DNA from: JBBSUQ01 sp964389755
Lineage (GTDB): Bacteria; Bacteroidota; Bacteroidia; Flavobacteriales_D; Crocinitomicaceae
Direction: 5' to 3'
Length of the DNA stretch: 18,629 nt
NCBI GenBank assembly: GCA_964389755.1
Contig: CAYMEW010000051.1
Coordinates: forward strand, 1-18,629
Every line of letters begins with the position of its first letter. Positions within the stretch are counted from its first letter, which is position 1. Below the pieces are notes generated by a model, which ran no database searches, had not been told where the DNA came from, and saw only the letters and a program-made list of their open reading frames with translations. Shown in pieces: positions 1 through 7,902 of the stretch. Made by a program: the position numbers and the translations under genes.

Positions 1-56
<56 letters not shown>

Positions 57-92
57 ATTTTATTTCAATTTTTTGTGTCCTTTCCTTCTGAA

Positions 93-150
93 AGAACCCG
101 CGACCCCTATCCGCCAGCGGCGGGATCGTGCTCAACCAACTGAGTCCCGC
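93..150 (-). pseudogene. tRNA-like remnant
   Basis: Read on the minus strand from 150, it begins GCGGGA (a plausible acceptor 5' strand) and continues into a D-arm-like CTCAGTTGGTTGAGCA. A GC-rich stretch containing CCGCTGGCGG follows, then GGGGTCGCGGGTTC, which resembles the variable-loop/T-arm entry of a tRNA. The anticodon arm is unrecognisable and the 3' half is lost. TCCCGC at 120-125 on the opposite strand can pair with the starting GCGGGA, so the piece folds as a mini-hairpin carrying the D-arm. I read it as a decayed or rearranged tRNA copy; chance similarity in part of it is possible. Confidence 0.5.
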
Positions 151-210
151 AAAACAAGACTTTCGTTGTTGAATTAGCGATGATTCACGAAAAGCATCAA
201 CTTTTCGGAA

Positions 211-231
211 CTATTCTCGCATGTATTTCAA
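211..231 (-). repeat. Second copy of the tRNA-Gly 5' end and leader
   Basis: CTATTCTCGCAT followed by TATTTCAA at 211-231 repeats 47-68 almost base for base. On the minus strand this is the tRNA leader plus its first ten residues (GCGAGAATAG). The rest of the tRNA is missing here. With the remnant at 93-150 it points to tandem tRNA copies having once stood, or been assembled, here. Confidence 0.6.
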
Positions 232-266
232 AAAGTTTCCCTGGGAAACCGGCCACAACACGCTTG

Positions 267-297
267 TTGCGGGGCACAAATGTAGAAAGTATTTTTG
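267..297 (+). promoter_or_regulatory. Candidate Bacteroidota promoter for the PAS kinase operon
   Basis: TTG at 267-269 and TATTTTTG at 290-297 match the phylum's TTG / TAnnTTTG promoter pattern, with a 20-bp spacer inside the usual 17-23 range. Transcription would start near 304, leaving a leader of about 150 nt before the start codon at 453. The region is AT-rich, so a chance match is possible. Confidence 0.4.
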
Positions 298-403
298 AAT
301 CTCCAAATCACATTTCGAAAAAAAATCCGGTGTTCGTTCTTTTTTTCGGGGAGTCGCCTAAAATCAGGTTATTTTGCAATTCCTGATCCTTGTCATTTTT
401 TAA

Positions 404-428
404 CGTAAAAAGGAGTTCTACTTTTACG
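404..428. promoter_or_regulatory. Inverted repeat upstream of the PAS kinase
   Basis: CGTAAAA (404-410) and TTTTACG (422-428) are exact reverse complements separated by 11 bases and end 24 bases before the start codon. The size suits a dimeric regulator such as the CRP-like factor encoded two genes downstream, giving autoregulation. That link is inference from position and symmetry only. Confidence 0.3.
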
Positions 429-452
429 CGTTCCTATAAATCCGTAACTTAG

Positions 453-1673
453 ATGCATCGCTTTAAAATTCGCGAAATGGAAAGCAAAGAAGGGCTCGAA
501 GCATTATTTTCGTATGCCACGGAAGGTATCCTGATCACGGATGCCCGCGGAACGATCGTGCGCATCAATCCGAGTGCAGAAAAACTGTTCGGCTACGAAC
601 ACGGTGAACTGAACGGACAAAGGATCGAAGTCCTGGTACCCGAAAAGCTACGAAATCGGCACGAACATCATCGGGATCATTACGCTCAGAATCCACACGC
701 ACGTGCCATGGGAGCCGGGATGGATCTCTACGGCGTTAAAAAGGACGGGACCGAATTCCCCGTGGAGATCAGCCTGAGCCCGTATAACAGCGACAACGGG
801 CGCTTCGTGATCGCTTTCATTATTGACATTACCATTCGGAAACAGGCCGAGGAAAAACTGCGTGATTATTCGGTAGACCTTGAAAAACAGGTGCGTAACC
901 GTACGCTCATCCTCGAGGAAGCCGTGGAAGAACTGGAAAAGACAAAGAAGAACCTGCACGATGCACTGGCCAAGGAACGCGAACTCAACGAACTGAAATC
1001 TCGCTTTGTGTCAATGGCCTCGCACGAGTTCCGAACGCCACTCACCACGATGATGTCCTCGCTCTCGCTTATCAAACGCTACGGAGAGCAAAACGAACCT
1101 GAAAAACAGGAAAAGCACATCGGCCGTGTTAAGAGTTCGATCAACAACCTCACGGAGATCCTCGAAGATTTCCTGTCACTGAGTAAACTCGAAGAAGGAC
1201 ACGTTCGCTTTCATCCCGAAGAGGTCAACCTGCGCGAATGTTTGGAAGACGTGGCCGGGGAAATGCGCAACATGGCGCGCGAAGGACAGCACCTGGAATT
1301 GCATTACAGCGGCTCTGAAACGGTAATCGTCGATTGTAAGATCCTGCGTAACGTATTGTTCAACCTGATTTCGAATGCCATTAAATTTTCTCCTTCCGGG
1401 GGAACGGTTACGATCGATGCCAGTGCCGGTCCGGACCTGCTCCACCTTTCCGTAAAAGACGAAGGGGTCGGGATTTCTCCGGAAGATCGCAAACACCTTT
1501 TCGAACGTTTTTTCAGGGGAAGCAATGCCACGCACATCCAGGGAACAGGACTCGGGCTCAGTATCGTGGCGCGTTATGCGGAACTCATGAACGCCCGCCT
1601 GAGCGTGGAAAGCGAACCTGAGAAAGGAAGCACATTTCACATTTACATACCACATACGCAAACCGATGAGTGA
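453..1673 (+). CDS. Soluble PAS sensor histidine kinase
   Basis: 406-residue sensor kinase that would autophosphorylate and pass phosphate to the response regulator encoded next. A PAS domain occupies roughly residues 12-130 (GILITD, NPSAEKLFGY, then the VKKDGTEFPVEIS beta-strands). A coiled coil at about 132-185 leads to a HisKA domain with H-box SHEFRTPL (His191) and an HATPase domain with N-box Asn308 (LISNAIKFSPSGG), G1 box DEGVGI (Asp336), F-box FERFF and G2 box GTGLGLS. There is no signal peptide or membrane segment, so it senses inside the cell; the PAS ligand cannot be read. The second Met (residue 9, at 477) is an alternative start. The 3' end overlaps the next gene by 8 bases, showing translational coupling. 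Confidence 0.93.
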   Translation: MHRFKIREMESKEGLEALFSYATEGILITDARGTIVRINPSAEKLFGYEHGELNGQRIEVLVPEKLRNRHEHHRDHYAQNPHARAMGAGMDLYGVKKDGTEFPVEISLSPYNSDNGRFVIAFIIDITIRKQAEEKLRDYSVDLEKQVRNRTLILEEAVEELEKTKKNLHDALAKERELNELKSRFVSMASHEFRTPLTTMMSSLSLIKRYGEQNEPEKQEKHIGRVKSSINNLTEILEDFLSLSKLEEGHVRFHPEEVNLRECLEDVAGEMRNMAREGQHLELHYSGSETVIVDCKILRNVLFNLISNAIKFSPSGGTVTIDASAGPDLLHLSVKDEGVGISPEDRKHLFERFFRGSNATHIQGTGLGLSIVARYAELMNARLSVESEPEKGSTFHIYIPHTQTDE

Positions 1674-2733
1674 AAAGAAACATATTCTGCTGATCGAGGA
1701 TAACCCCGAGGTACAGGAAAATACGGCTGAGATCCTCGAATTGGCCGGCTACGATGTCACCACCGCTGAGAACGGAAAACTCGGCGTGGAAGCTGTGCGC
1801 ATCCGGAAGCCGGACCTGATCATTTGTGATATCATGATGCCGGTTCTGGACGGGTACGGTGTGTTGCACCTGCTGTCACGCGATAGTGAAACGTCCGGCA
1901 TTCCGTTTATTTTCCTGACTGCAAAAGCCGAGCGCAGCGATTATCGCAAGGGTATGGAAATGGGGGCCGACGATTACCTCACCAAGCCTTTCGATGACAT
2001 TGAACTGCTGAATGCCCTGGAAAGCCGGCTTCGCAAAAGTGAACGACTGAAAAAGGAATTTACCGGACCGCTTGGAGGTATCAGCAGTTTTATAGCTGAG
2101 GCGCGTGGAATCGAAGCGCTGAAAGAACTTTCGGAAAAACAGGAAGCACGCAGTTATCGTAAAAAAGAACTGATCTTCCAGGAAGATTCCTATCCGCGCG
2201 GACTGTATTACGTGAATCGCGGGAAGGTCAAAAGCTTTCATACCAATGAAAATGGCAAGGAACTCGTGACGGGACTTTACGCCGAGGGCGATTTTTTCGG
2301 ATACCTGGACCTCCTGCGGGAGCAAAAATACAGTAGTTCTGCAGCTGCACTCGAAGAAAGCGAGATATACCTGCTTCCGAAATCCGATTTTTTCGCACTG
2401 GTTTATCGGGACGCGGAAGTTTCGAAGCGATTTATTCAATTGTTGACGGAAAACCTGCATGAACATGAAGACCAGTTGGTCCGGCTTGCTTACAATTCCG
2501 TGCGTAAACGGGTAGCTGAGGCACTTGTGCAACTGGCGGACAAATACCGCCGGGAAGCAGGAGAGCAGTTTCGCATGAATGTTTCGCGGGAGGACCTCGC
2601 AAGCATTGCGGGGACGGCTACGGAAACGCTTATCCGGACACTGAGCGACTTCAAAGAAGAAGGTCTGGTGGCAGTTTCGGGAGGAAATATCGCGGTACTC
2701 GCGTATGAAAAGCTCGCAAAAATGAAAAATTAA
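1666..2733 (+). CDS. Response regulator: receiver fused to CRP/FNR-type module
   Basis: 355 residues. The N-terminal receiver (about 5-122) has the acidic pair Glu11/Asp12, phospho-acceptor Asp55 (IICDIMMP), Thr85 and Lys107. A linker leads to a cyclic-nucleotide-binding-like beta-barrel (about 150-250), a long dimerisation helix (about 250-275) and a CRP-type winged helix-turn-helix (about 275-345, recognition helix TATETLIRTLSDFKEEG). It is thus a phosphorylation-controlled transcription factor, the evident partner of the PAS kinase it overlaps. In the barrel the cassette that grips cAMP in CRP (Gly-Glu and Arg-Ser) reads GYLDLL and SSSAAALEE, so the phosphate-binding Arg and Glu appear to be missing. 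There is no FNR-type cysteine cluster either. The receiver probably replaces ligand binding as the switch. Target genes are not evident. Confidence 0.92.
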   Translation: MSEKKHILLIEDNPEVQENTAEILELAGYDVTTAENGKLGVEAVRIRKPDLIICDIMMPVLDGYGVLHLLSRDSETSGIPFIFLTAKAERSDYRKGMEMGADDYLTKPFDDIELLNALESRLRKSERLKKEFTGPLGGISSFIAEARGIEALKELSEKQEARSYRKKELIFQEDSYPRGLYYVNRGKVKSFHTNENGKELVTGLYAEGDFFGYLDLLREQKYSSSAAALEESEIYLLPKSDFFALVYRDAEVSKRFIQLLTENLHEHEDQLVRLAYNSVRKRVAEALVQLADKYRREAGEQFRMNVSREDLASIAGTATETLIRTLSDFKEEGLVAVSGGNIAVLAYEKLAKMKN

Positions 2734-2743
2734 AACAGGCAGG

Positions 2744-3049
2744 ATGAAACGTAACTCACATTATGCAACCGTATCCGAAGCGATTGAACAACTGCGAAAA
2801 CAAGGATTTACAACCGATTTCAACCTCGAGGAGAACTGCATTGTCTGTCACCCGAATCGTTTCGGTCCCGACGAATTTGAGATCGTGGATGTCTACCGCT
2901 ATGAGGGAGAAACAGACCCGGCCGATGAAGCCACAGTTTATGCCGTCGAATCCCGATCGGGTCTGAAAGGCGTGCTTGTAACCGGTTACGGGGCTTCCGC
3001 CGACCCGATGGCAGAAGAAATGTTGCGAAAGTTAAGCCGGAAAAAATAG
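2744..3049 (+). CDS. Small conserved protein, often named PRPP synthetase-like
   Basis: 101 residues with no signal peptide. It resembles a compact family seen in Bacteroidota (start of the type YATVSEAIEQLRKQGFTTDF; later EFEIVDVYRYEGETDP, then VLVTGYGASAD) that databases often label phosphoribosylpyrophosphate synthetase. It is about a third of the size of a true PRPP synthetase and I see none of that enzyme's ATP or ribose-phosphate motifs, so the name should not be taken as function. It starts 10 bases after the receiver-CRP regulator and is probably co-transcribed, suggesting a role in the same response. The family match is from memory. Confidence 0.75.
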   Translation: MKRNSHYATVSEAIEQLRKQGFTTDFNLEENCIVCHPNRFGPDEFEIVDVYRYEGETDPADEATVYAVESRSGLKGVLVTGYGASADPMAEEMLRKLSRKK

Positions 3050-3080
3050 GTCTGAACCAAGCGGTTTTGTTTATGATGTG

Positions 3081-3088
3081 TATATTTG
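3081..3088 (+). promoter_or_regulatory. -7 box upstream of the 535-residue secreted protein gene
   Basis: TATATTTG is an exact match to TAnnTTTG. It would start transcription near 3094, about 13 nt before the start codon at 3107. No TTG lies at the usual distance upstream, so the -33 part is weak or absent. Confidence 0.45.
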
Positions 3089-3106
3089 GCGGAATAACCA
3101 TCAAAT

Positions 3107-4714
3107 ATGAAAACAAACTTCTTCCTGACCCTGCTCGTGTTGTTAAGCGTATACCATGCACCGGCACAGCTTATCAATGAAAAACAACTGCGCGTTCCAT
3201 TCGGGTATAACGAAACCGTAAAAACCCAAACTCTGGGTGATAAAGGCATGGCGATCATGCGAACTCAGGATGAAACACTGTATGTCGATTTTTATGATAC
3301 CGACCTGAACCTGCTCCATTCTGATTCGGTCACCAGTGGCGGGTATCGGCTTGAAACAGCGCGATTTCACAAAGGAGAATTGCAAATTTTGCTGCTTTCC
3401 TTGCATCTGAAATACAAACTTTTTAAGTTCAATGTGGATGATTACCGGAAAACGGAATCTTCCGGAGAACTGGTCGATCGTCCGGATCACAAGTACGACC
3501 ATGTGAAAACCTATCCGGTGAACAATGGTTGGGCAATAGTTTGTGCGTTCGACAGGTCTTTTTTGCTTCCGAGAATGGTGTTGCTGGATACAGATAAAGA
3601 AACCGCTTACCTGGAAACTTTTACTGATCGCGGAACTAACAATGTGAATTTCATTGCCTGTGACTACCTTCCGGAAACGGCTGAATTAATGGTCTACGTG
3701 AAAGTGCAGCCAGGAACGAAAAAAGAGCAATTCATTTGTACGCGTTATGATTCCCTGCTCCAAAAGCGTGAGGTACTCGATTTATCGGCGTCATTTGAAG
3801 GAATATCCGTCAGCGAGATTGATGCCACGTATTTGGGCGACGGCGAATATTTGCATGCCGGAACTTTTTATTATCAGAAATCGCGTAAACTGCAGGAAGC
3901 ACATAACCTTACCGAAGAAGTTTCGGGCAGAAGTCACGGTTTTTTTAGCTTTCGTACAATGGATGGGGCGGTAGAGGGCTTTCATCAACAAAATTTCCTG
4001 GATTTTGAGCATTACATCGATTTCCTGGACGAAAAGGATCAGAATCGCATTCGGGAAAAATTACAGCGAAATGATAAGGAAATCTACAGTTTCAACACAA
4101 TGATGCTGATTCACAACATCGCTGAGTTCAATGGAAGTTACGTGTGCATCGCGGAAGCGTATGATTATGGGATGAGTTCGATGACCCGCGTCAGTACACC
4201 CTTCTCTGCGAATGGAATGCCGCCTGGCGGGCGGGCATACACTCCGACATTTACCCATACTTCTTCCAGTGTTTCTTCGTATGTGTATTCTCACACAGTA
4301 GTAATTAGTTTCAAGGCCGACGGAACAGTGAACTGGCTGCGAACCTTCTATACGCCTAATATTGATCTCGTATCCGACCATTCCTCGGAACAGGTCGAAC
4401 GACTACCTGGTACAGATACGCTCAGGCTTATTCGTACAAACCGGTCTTTAGAATATACAGGCATTGATACAGATGGTGAACTGAAAGAGTTAATATACCG
4501 TGTTGAGTTAGGGCCGGACGATTCCGACACTTTATCAGATAATTCCAAAAAGGATAATGACTCGGATCTGCCACGGCGATTGGCAGGTTTTGTTTCCCCC
4601 AGTTTTTACTGGTACGGGAACTACATATACAATGTGGCTTACAAGGCCCCTGCTAAAAAGGAAGAGGCTCCTTCGGGCGAACTTGTGTTTACGAAATTGA
4701 AATTTACGCCTTAG
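3107..4714 (+). CDS. Secreted protein of unknown function, 535 residues
   Basis: Begins with a signal peptide (residues 1-21: MKTNFF, hydrophobic core LLVLLSVYH, ending APAQ before LINEKQ), so the product leaves the cytoplasm. The mature part is rich in short beta-strand-like segments with turns such as DTDLNLL, LDTDKE and FKADGTVNWLRTF, compatible with a beta-propeller or similar all-beta fold. I recognise no catalytic motif. A Ser/Thr/Tyr-rich stretch (about residues 365-400) and an acidic Asp/Ser segment (about 478-495) look like linkers. There is no C-terminal sorting domain of the type IX kind that I can see. It stands alone, with 57 bases before it and 60 after. The start is supported by the signal peptide and the -7 box at 3081. 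Confidence 0.85.
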   Translation: MKTNFFLTLLVLLSVYHAPAQLINEKQLRVPFGYNETVKTQTLGDKGMAIMRTQDETLYVDFYDTDLNLLHSDSVTSGGYRLETARFHKGELQILLLSLHLKYKLFKFNVDDYRKTESSGELVDRPDHKYDHVKTYPVNNGWAIVCAFDRSFLLPRMVLLDTDKETAYLETFTDRGTNNVNFIACDYLPETAELMVYVKVQPGTKKEQFICTRYDSLLQKREVLDLSASFEGISVSEIDATYLGDGEYLHAGTFYYQKSRKLQEAHNLTEEVSGRSHGFFSFRTMDGAVEGFHQQNFLDFEHYIDFLDEKDQNRIREKLQRNDKEIYSFNTMMLIHNIAEFNGSYVCIAEAYDYGMSSMTRVSTPFSANGMPPGGRAYTPTFTHTSSSVSSYVYSHTVVISFKADGTVNWLRTFYTPNIDLVSDHSSEQVERLPGTDTLRLIRTNRSLEYTGIDTDGELKELIYRVELGPDDSDTLSDNSKKDNDSDLPRRLAGFVSPSFYWYGNYIYNVAYKAPAKKEEAPSGELVFTKLKFTP

Positions 4715-4774
4715 CAGCCAAAGGTTTGAACACTTTCGGAAGACAGCTGTACGGCGCATCGTAACTCTGATAGT

Positions 4775-5101
4775 ATGAAACGTGCCGGATTTCTTCAAAA
4801 AATGCTTGTCATTTCCCTTTTTCTTGCAGGAGTAGCTGTGTTTATCGCTTACCGTACCGGATACCTGGAGCACAGCGCGTCAAAAAAGGAACGAATAGCA
4901 TATGGACAGCCGACAGATACGCTCAAAAAGCAAAAAGATACACTGGCGCCCTATCATCCGGAGTACAAAGAACCGGAAGTGGATGAGCAGCTGATTTTAA
5001 TGAGCACGAAGTCGATCATGATCCATAAAATCAGGCTGGATACCAGCGAGTTTCCGAACGATCCGAAAAAGCAAAAAAGCGGCTTGCTCAAACCTGAATA
5101 A
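4775..5101 (+). CDS. Small one-pass membrane protein
   Basis: 108 residues. A basic start (MKRAGFLQK) precedes one hydrophobic helix (about residues 10-26, MLVISLFLAGVAVFIAY), then a charged, Lys/Pro-rich tail expected outside the membrane. The tail holds LILMSTKSIMI, reminiscent of short Ser-Lys-Ser motifs I associate with small envelope proteins of this phylum; that resemblance is only an impression. The gene ends two bases before the hydroxylase-like gene, so the two are almost certainly one transcript. The protein might be an accessory or anchor for that enzyme. No function can be assigned. Confidence 0.7.
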   Translation: MKRAGFLQKMLVISLFLAGVAVFIAYRTGYLEHSASKKERIAYGQPTDTLKKQKDTLAPYHPEYKEPEVDEQLILMSTKSIMIHKIRLDTSEFPNDPKKQKSGLLKPE

Positions 5102-5103
5102 CG

Positions 5104-5895
5104 ATGGGCGGCTATTATGCATACCTGTTGCTCGGAAGTATCGTCAGTTTTCTGTTCCTTGCACTGATCTTTATTCCGCTCGAAAAAACTTTTCCGGCCC
5201 GCCCCGGTCAAAATATCCGCAGATCCGGCTGGTTCACCGACCTGTGCTACTTTTTCGGGCAACACCTTTTTTTCGGTATCCTCGTGAGTTGGCTTTTGCT
5301 TCGGTTCGGAGCGATTTTCCATCACGTGGTACCTGTCGGATTCCGGCAGTTCGTTGGCCGGCAGGCGTGGTGGTTGCAATGTCTGGAACTGCTTTTTGTC
5401 AGCGACCTGCTTATTTACTGGGGACACCGGCTGCAACATCGCGTGGGCTTTCTGTGGCGATTTCACAAAGTGCATCACAGTGCGACGCAACTGGACTGGC
5501 TGGCAGCCTATCGGGAGCATCCGCTTGATTCGGTCTACACGATCGGGCTGATCAATATCCCTGTCTTCTTGGTCGGATTTCCGGTGGAAACAATCAGTGG
5601 CTTCATTGCCTTTCGGGGGATCTGGGCTATTTACATTCATTCCAATACGCGCCTTCCGCTGGGCCCGTTCAAATACCTCATCGGTTCGCCGGAACTGCAT
5701 CACTGGCATCACGACCTGAAGCGCGACCGCGGAAATTATGCGAATATTTCCCCGATCATGGATTTGATATTCGGAACGCATTACAACCCCGGGAAATTCC
5801 CGGATAAATACGGGATTCAGGAACAATTCCCTCAAAAGTATGTGCATCAATTAGCGGAGCCACTGCGCGTTAAAGAAAAGAACAAGTCAATCTGA
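5104..5895 (+). CDS. Fatty-acid hydroxylase / sterol desaturase family membrane enzyme
   Basis: 263 residues with hydrophobic segments near 5-26, 52-72, 92-107, 145-160 and 165-180. The family's histidine boxes, which bind a di-iron centre, are present: HRLQH (108-112), HKVHH (121-125), further His at 139 and 179, and HHWHH (199-203). Enzymes of this superfamily use O2 to hydroxylate or desaturate lipid chains or isoprenoid rings at the membrane. The precise substrate cannot be read, and bacterial members act on varied lipids. It follows the one-pass membrane protein gene by 2 bases. The start is the only reasonable one. A TetR gene begins 62 bases downstream. Confidence 0.9.
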   Translation: MGGYYAYLLLGSIVSFLFLALIFIPLEKTFPARPGQNIRRSGWFTDLCYFFGQHLFFGILVSWLLLRFGAIFHHVVPVGFRQFVGRQAWWLQCLELLFVSDLLIYWGHRLQHRVGFLWRFHKVHHSATQLDWLAAYREHPLDSVYTIGLINIPVFLVGFPVETISGFIAFRGIWAIYIHSNTRLPLGPFKYLIGSPELHHWHHDLKRDRGNYANISPIMDLIFGTHYNPGKFPDKYGIQEQFPQKYVHQLAEPLRVKEKNKSI

Positions 5896-5920
5896 AAAAA
5901 ATAACGAGCTGCAAATAATT

Positions 5921-5948
5921 TTATAAATGAATGAACATTTATTTATAA
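5921..5948. promoter_or_regulatory. Palindromic operator of the TetR-MFS pair
   Basis: A 28-bp inverted repeat with 24 symmetric positions. The half-sites read TTATAAATGAATG and CATTTATTTATAA around a central AA. It lies 9 bases before the TetR start codon and overlaps any promoter for the pair. Length, symmetry and position fit autorepression by the adjacent TetR-type protein, relieved by a transported compound; this is inference from TetR family behaviour. Confidence 0.75.
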
Positions 5949-5957
5949 TTTTTCGGC

Positions 5958-6560
5958 ATGCGACAACGCGATCCTAAAAAAGAACAATGCATCCGCACGT
6001 GTGCAATCCGGATGATCACAGAGCATGGCTTCGACGGGTTTAGTATGCAAAAACTGGCCAGGGCTGCGGATGTGTCGCCCGGAACGCTCTATATTTACTA
6101 TGAGAACAAGGAAGACCTGCTCCAGAAGCTGTACAATACGGTTCACGAAGAATTCACCTCGCATTGCCTGCGCAATTTCGATCCTGCTTTTAAGTTCGCG
6201 GATGGTTTGCGCCTGCAGTGGTCCAATCGCCTGAATTACGTGCAGAACAGGCCGGCAGACTATAATTTCCTGGAGCAATTCCGGAATTCTCCGATGATCA
6301 AACACGAAGCGGTTTCGATGATCGAATTTCGGGAAGCCATGAAAAATTTTGTTCGCAATGCGATTGATCGGGGAGAAATACGGCCGCTTCCGCTGGAAGT
6401 ATACTGGTCAATGGCTTACGGACCGTTCTATGCACTTACACGCTTTCACATAAATCAAAAATCGTTGTTGAATAAACGGTATCAACTGGATCCGGATCAC
6501 CTCGAAACATTACTTCAACTGGTTGTTAAATCTTTAGAAACTGAAAAAAATGAACACTGA
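5958..6560 (+). CDS. TetR/AcrR-family transcriptional repressor
   Basis: 200 residues. The N-terminal DNA-binding domain is typical: the helix AIRMITEHGFDGFSM, then the helix-turn-helix QKLARAADVSPGTLYIYYENKE with the hallmark turn and the aromatic YIYY (about residues 29-50). The C-terminal part (about 65-200) is the variable helical ligand and dimer domain. Length is normal for the family. The gene overlaps the following MFS exporter gene by 11 bases, and a palindromic operator lies just ahead, the layout of a drug- or metabolite-responsive efflux unit. The inducer cannot be read. Confidence 0.93.
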   Translation: MRQRDPKKEQCIRTCAIRMITEHGFDGFSMQKLARAADVSPGTLYIYYENKEDLLQKLYNTVHEEFTSHCLRNFDPAFKFADGLRLQWSNRLNYVQNRPADYNFLEQFRNSPMIKHEAVSMIEFREAMKNFVRNAIDRGEIRPLPLEVYWSMAYGPFYALTRFHINQKSLLNKRYQLDPDHLETLLQLVVKSLETEKNEH

Positions 6561-7845
6561 AAAAGTCGCCTTCAGCAGATACCAGGTATGGATCATTGCG
6601 ATCCTTGCTTTTTTGCAATTTACGATCATCCTGGACTTTATGGTCCTTTCGCCACTCGGTCCGTTTGTGATGGAAGACCTGCATATTACCACCGGGCAGT
6701 TTGCTTTCGTCGTTTCGGCCTACGCGTTTAGCGCCGCCCTGTCAGCCATCCTGACGGCAGGTTTCGCCGATCGTTTCGACCGCAAAAAATTATTGCTGTT
6801 TTTCTACGCGGGCTTTTTGCTGGGTACGCTCTTTTGCGCACTGGCCCCGACTTACAACTTTCTCCTTTTTGCACGCATATTCACCGGCCTGTTCGGAGGT
6901 GTTATCAATTCGATCGTATTTGCGATCGTAACGGATCTGTTCGTGGTGCAACAACGTGGACGTGTGATGGGCTTCGTACAAATGTCCTTTGCGGCAAGTC
7001 AGATCCTGGGGCTGCCGATCGGGCTTTACCTGGCAAATAAGCAAAACTGGAATTTTCCCTTCTTCGTGATCGTTGGTGTTTCTTTAGTGGCCGGTGTTGC
7101 CATTTTATTCATTATGCGGCCGATTACCGCGCACCTGGAGGGACGCACCGAAAGCAATCCGTGGGTGCATTTCGGGAGAACACTTGCCAATCGCCGGTAT
7201 CAACGCGGATTTTTTGCTTCCGTGCTATTGGCTACGGGTGGTTTTATGCTAATGCCTTTCGGTACGGACTTCGCGACAAAGAACCTCGCGATTGATGCGG
7301 ATCAGTTACCGATATTATATACAATTACCGGAATAGCATCCATTATTTTCGGTCCTTTGATCGGTAAACTGTCGGACCAGTTTGGCCGGTTTTTGCTTTT
7401 TTCCATCGGTTCTGTCATTACCGTGGTAATTGTCGCGATCTATACGAACATGGGTCCCACGGCTTTCGGTGTGATCGTTGTGCTGAACGTGCTGATGTTT
7501 ATCGGTATTTCCGGGCGCATGGTTCCGGCGCAGGCACTGATGACTTCCGTTCCTTCACCGAAGGATCGCGGTGCTTTTATGAGTATCAATTCTGCCACGC
7601 AGCAAATATCGGGTGGAATCGCGGCCATTATTGCCGGGCAGATCATCTATCATGGTGAGAACGGTTACATTCACAATTACCCGATACTTGGATATGTGGT
7701 GATCGCGTCGGTTTTTGCAGCCATGGTACTCATGTACCGTTTGAACCGGATGCTGCAGGCTTCGGCTGAAACAGACCGCTTGAATGATGCAAAGACCCTG
7801 GAAAACATAGAATCGGCCGATGTTTTGCCAGAACTCTCGGAATAA
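6550..7845 (+). CDS. MFS efflux transporter, 12-helix drug:H+ antiporter type
   Basis: 431 residues with about 12 hydrophobic segments filling residues 12-400. Motif A of the superfamily, between helices 2 and 3, is visible as GFADRFDRKK (71-80); a degenerate counterpart, GKLSDQFGRF, occurs in the second half. An Asp in helix 1 (residue 29, ILDFMVLSPLGP) and QRGRVMGF after helix 4 also fit the family of proton-driven exporters of small molecules. Start: the ATG at 6550 inside the end of the TetR gene, with A-rich sequence before it. Substrate unknown. An acidic C-terminal tail (about 405-431) is unusual but not alarming. Confidence 0.92.
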   Translation: MNTEKVAFSRYQVWIIAILAFLQFTIILDFMVLSPLGPFVMEDLHITTGQFAFVVSAYAFSAALSAILTAGFADRFDRKKLLLFFYAGFLLGTLFCALAPTYNFLLFARIFTGLFGGVINSIVFAIVTDLFVVQQRGRVMGFVQMSFAASQILGLPIGLYLANKQNWNFPFFVIVGVSLVAGVAILFIMRPITAHLEGRTESNPWVHFGRTLANRRYQRGFFASVLLATGGFMLMPFGTDFATKNLAIDADQLPILYTITGIASIIFGPLIGKLSDQFGRFLLFSIGSVITVVIVAIYTNMGPTAFGVIVVLNVLMFIGISGRMVPAQALMTSVPSPKDRGAFMSINSATQQISGGIAAIIAGQIIYHGENGYIHNYPILGYVVIASVFAAMVLMYRLNRMLQASAETDRLNDAKTLENIESADVLPELSE

Positions 7846-7894
7846 ATTCTTTTTCGCAGGTGGATTTGGAAAACCGGTACAAAAGGCTTAACTT

Positions 7895-7902
7895 TACATT
7901 TG
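7895..7902 (+). promoter_or_regulatory. -7 box of the Xre-RES module
   Basis: TACATTTG is an exact TAnnTTTG match, with transcription expected near 7908. The nearest TTG (7866-7868) leaves a 26-base spacer, a little longer than usual. Confidence 0.5.

Larger units (their letters stand above)
57..452. other. Intergenic region with tRNA scraps and a promoter
   Basis: About 400 bases with no convincing gene. It holds two tRNA-derived fragments (93-150 and 211-231), a candidate promoter at 267-297, and an inverted repeat at 404-428 just upstream of the PAS kinase gene. The only open frame of any size (180-386, 68 codons) runs through one tRNA scrap, resembles nothing known to me and has no visible start signal, so I do not call it. 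No terminator or transposase remnant is seen. Confidence 0.6.

Noticed and set aside
180..386. 68-codon open frame at the left edge
   Set aside because: It runs through a tRNA-derived scrap, has no recognisable homology or start signal, and is short enough to occur by chance.
4954..5850. Long minus-strand open frame, 298 codons
   Set aside because: It is antisense to the hydroxylase gene, whose histidine boxes are intact. The reverse reading is Arg/Gln-rich and has no recognisable domain.
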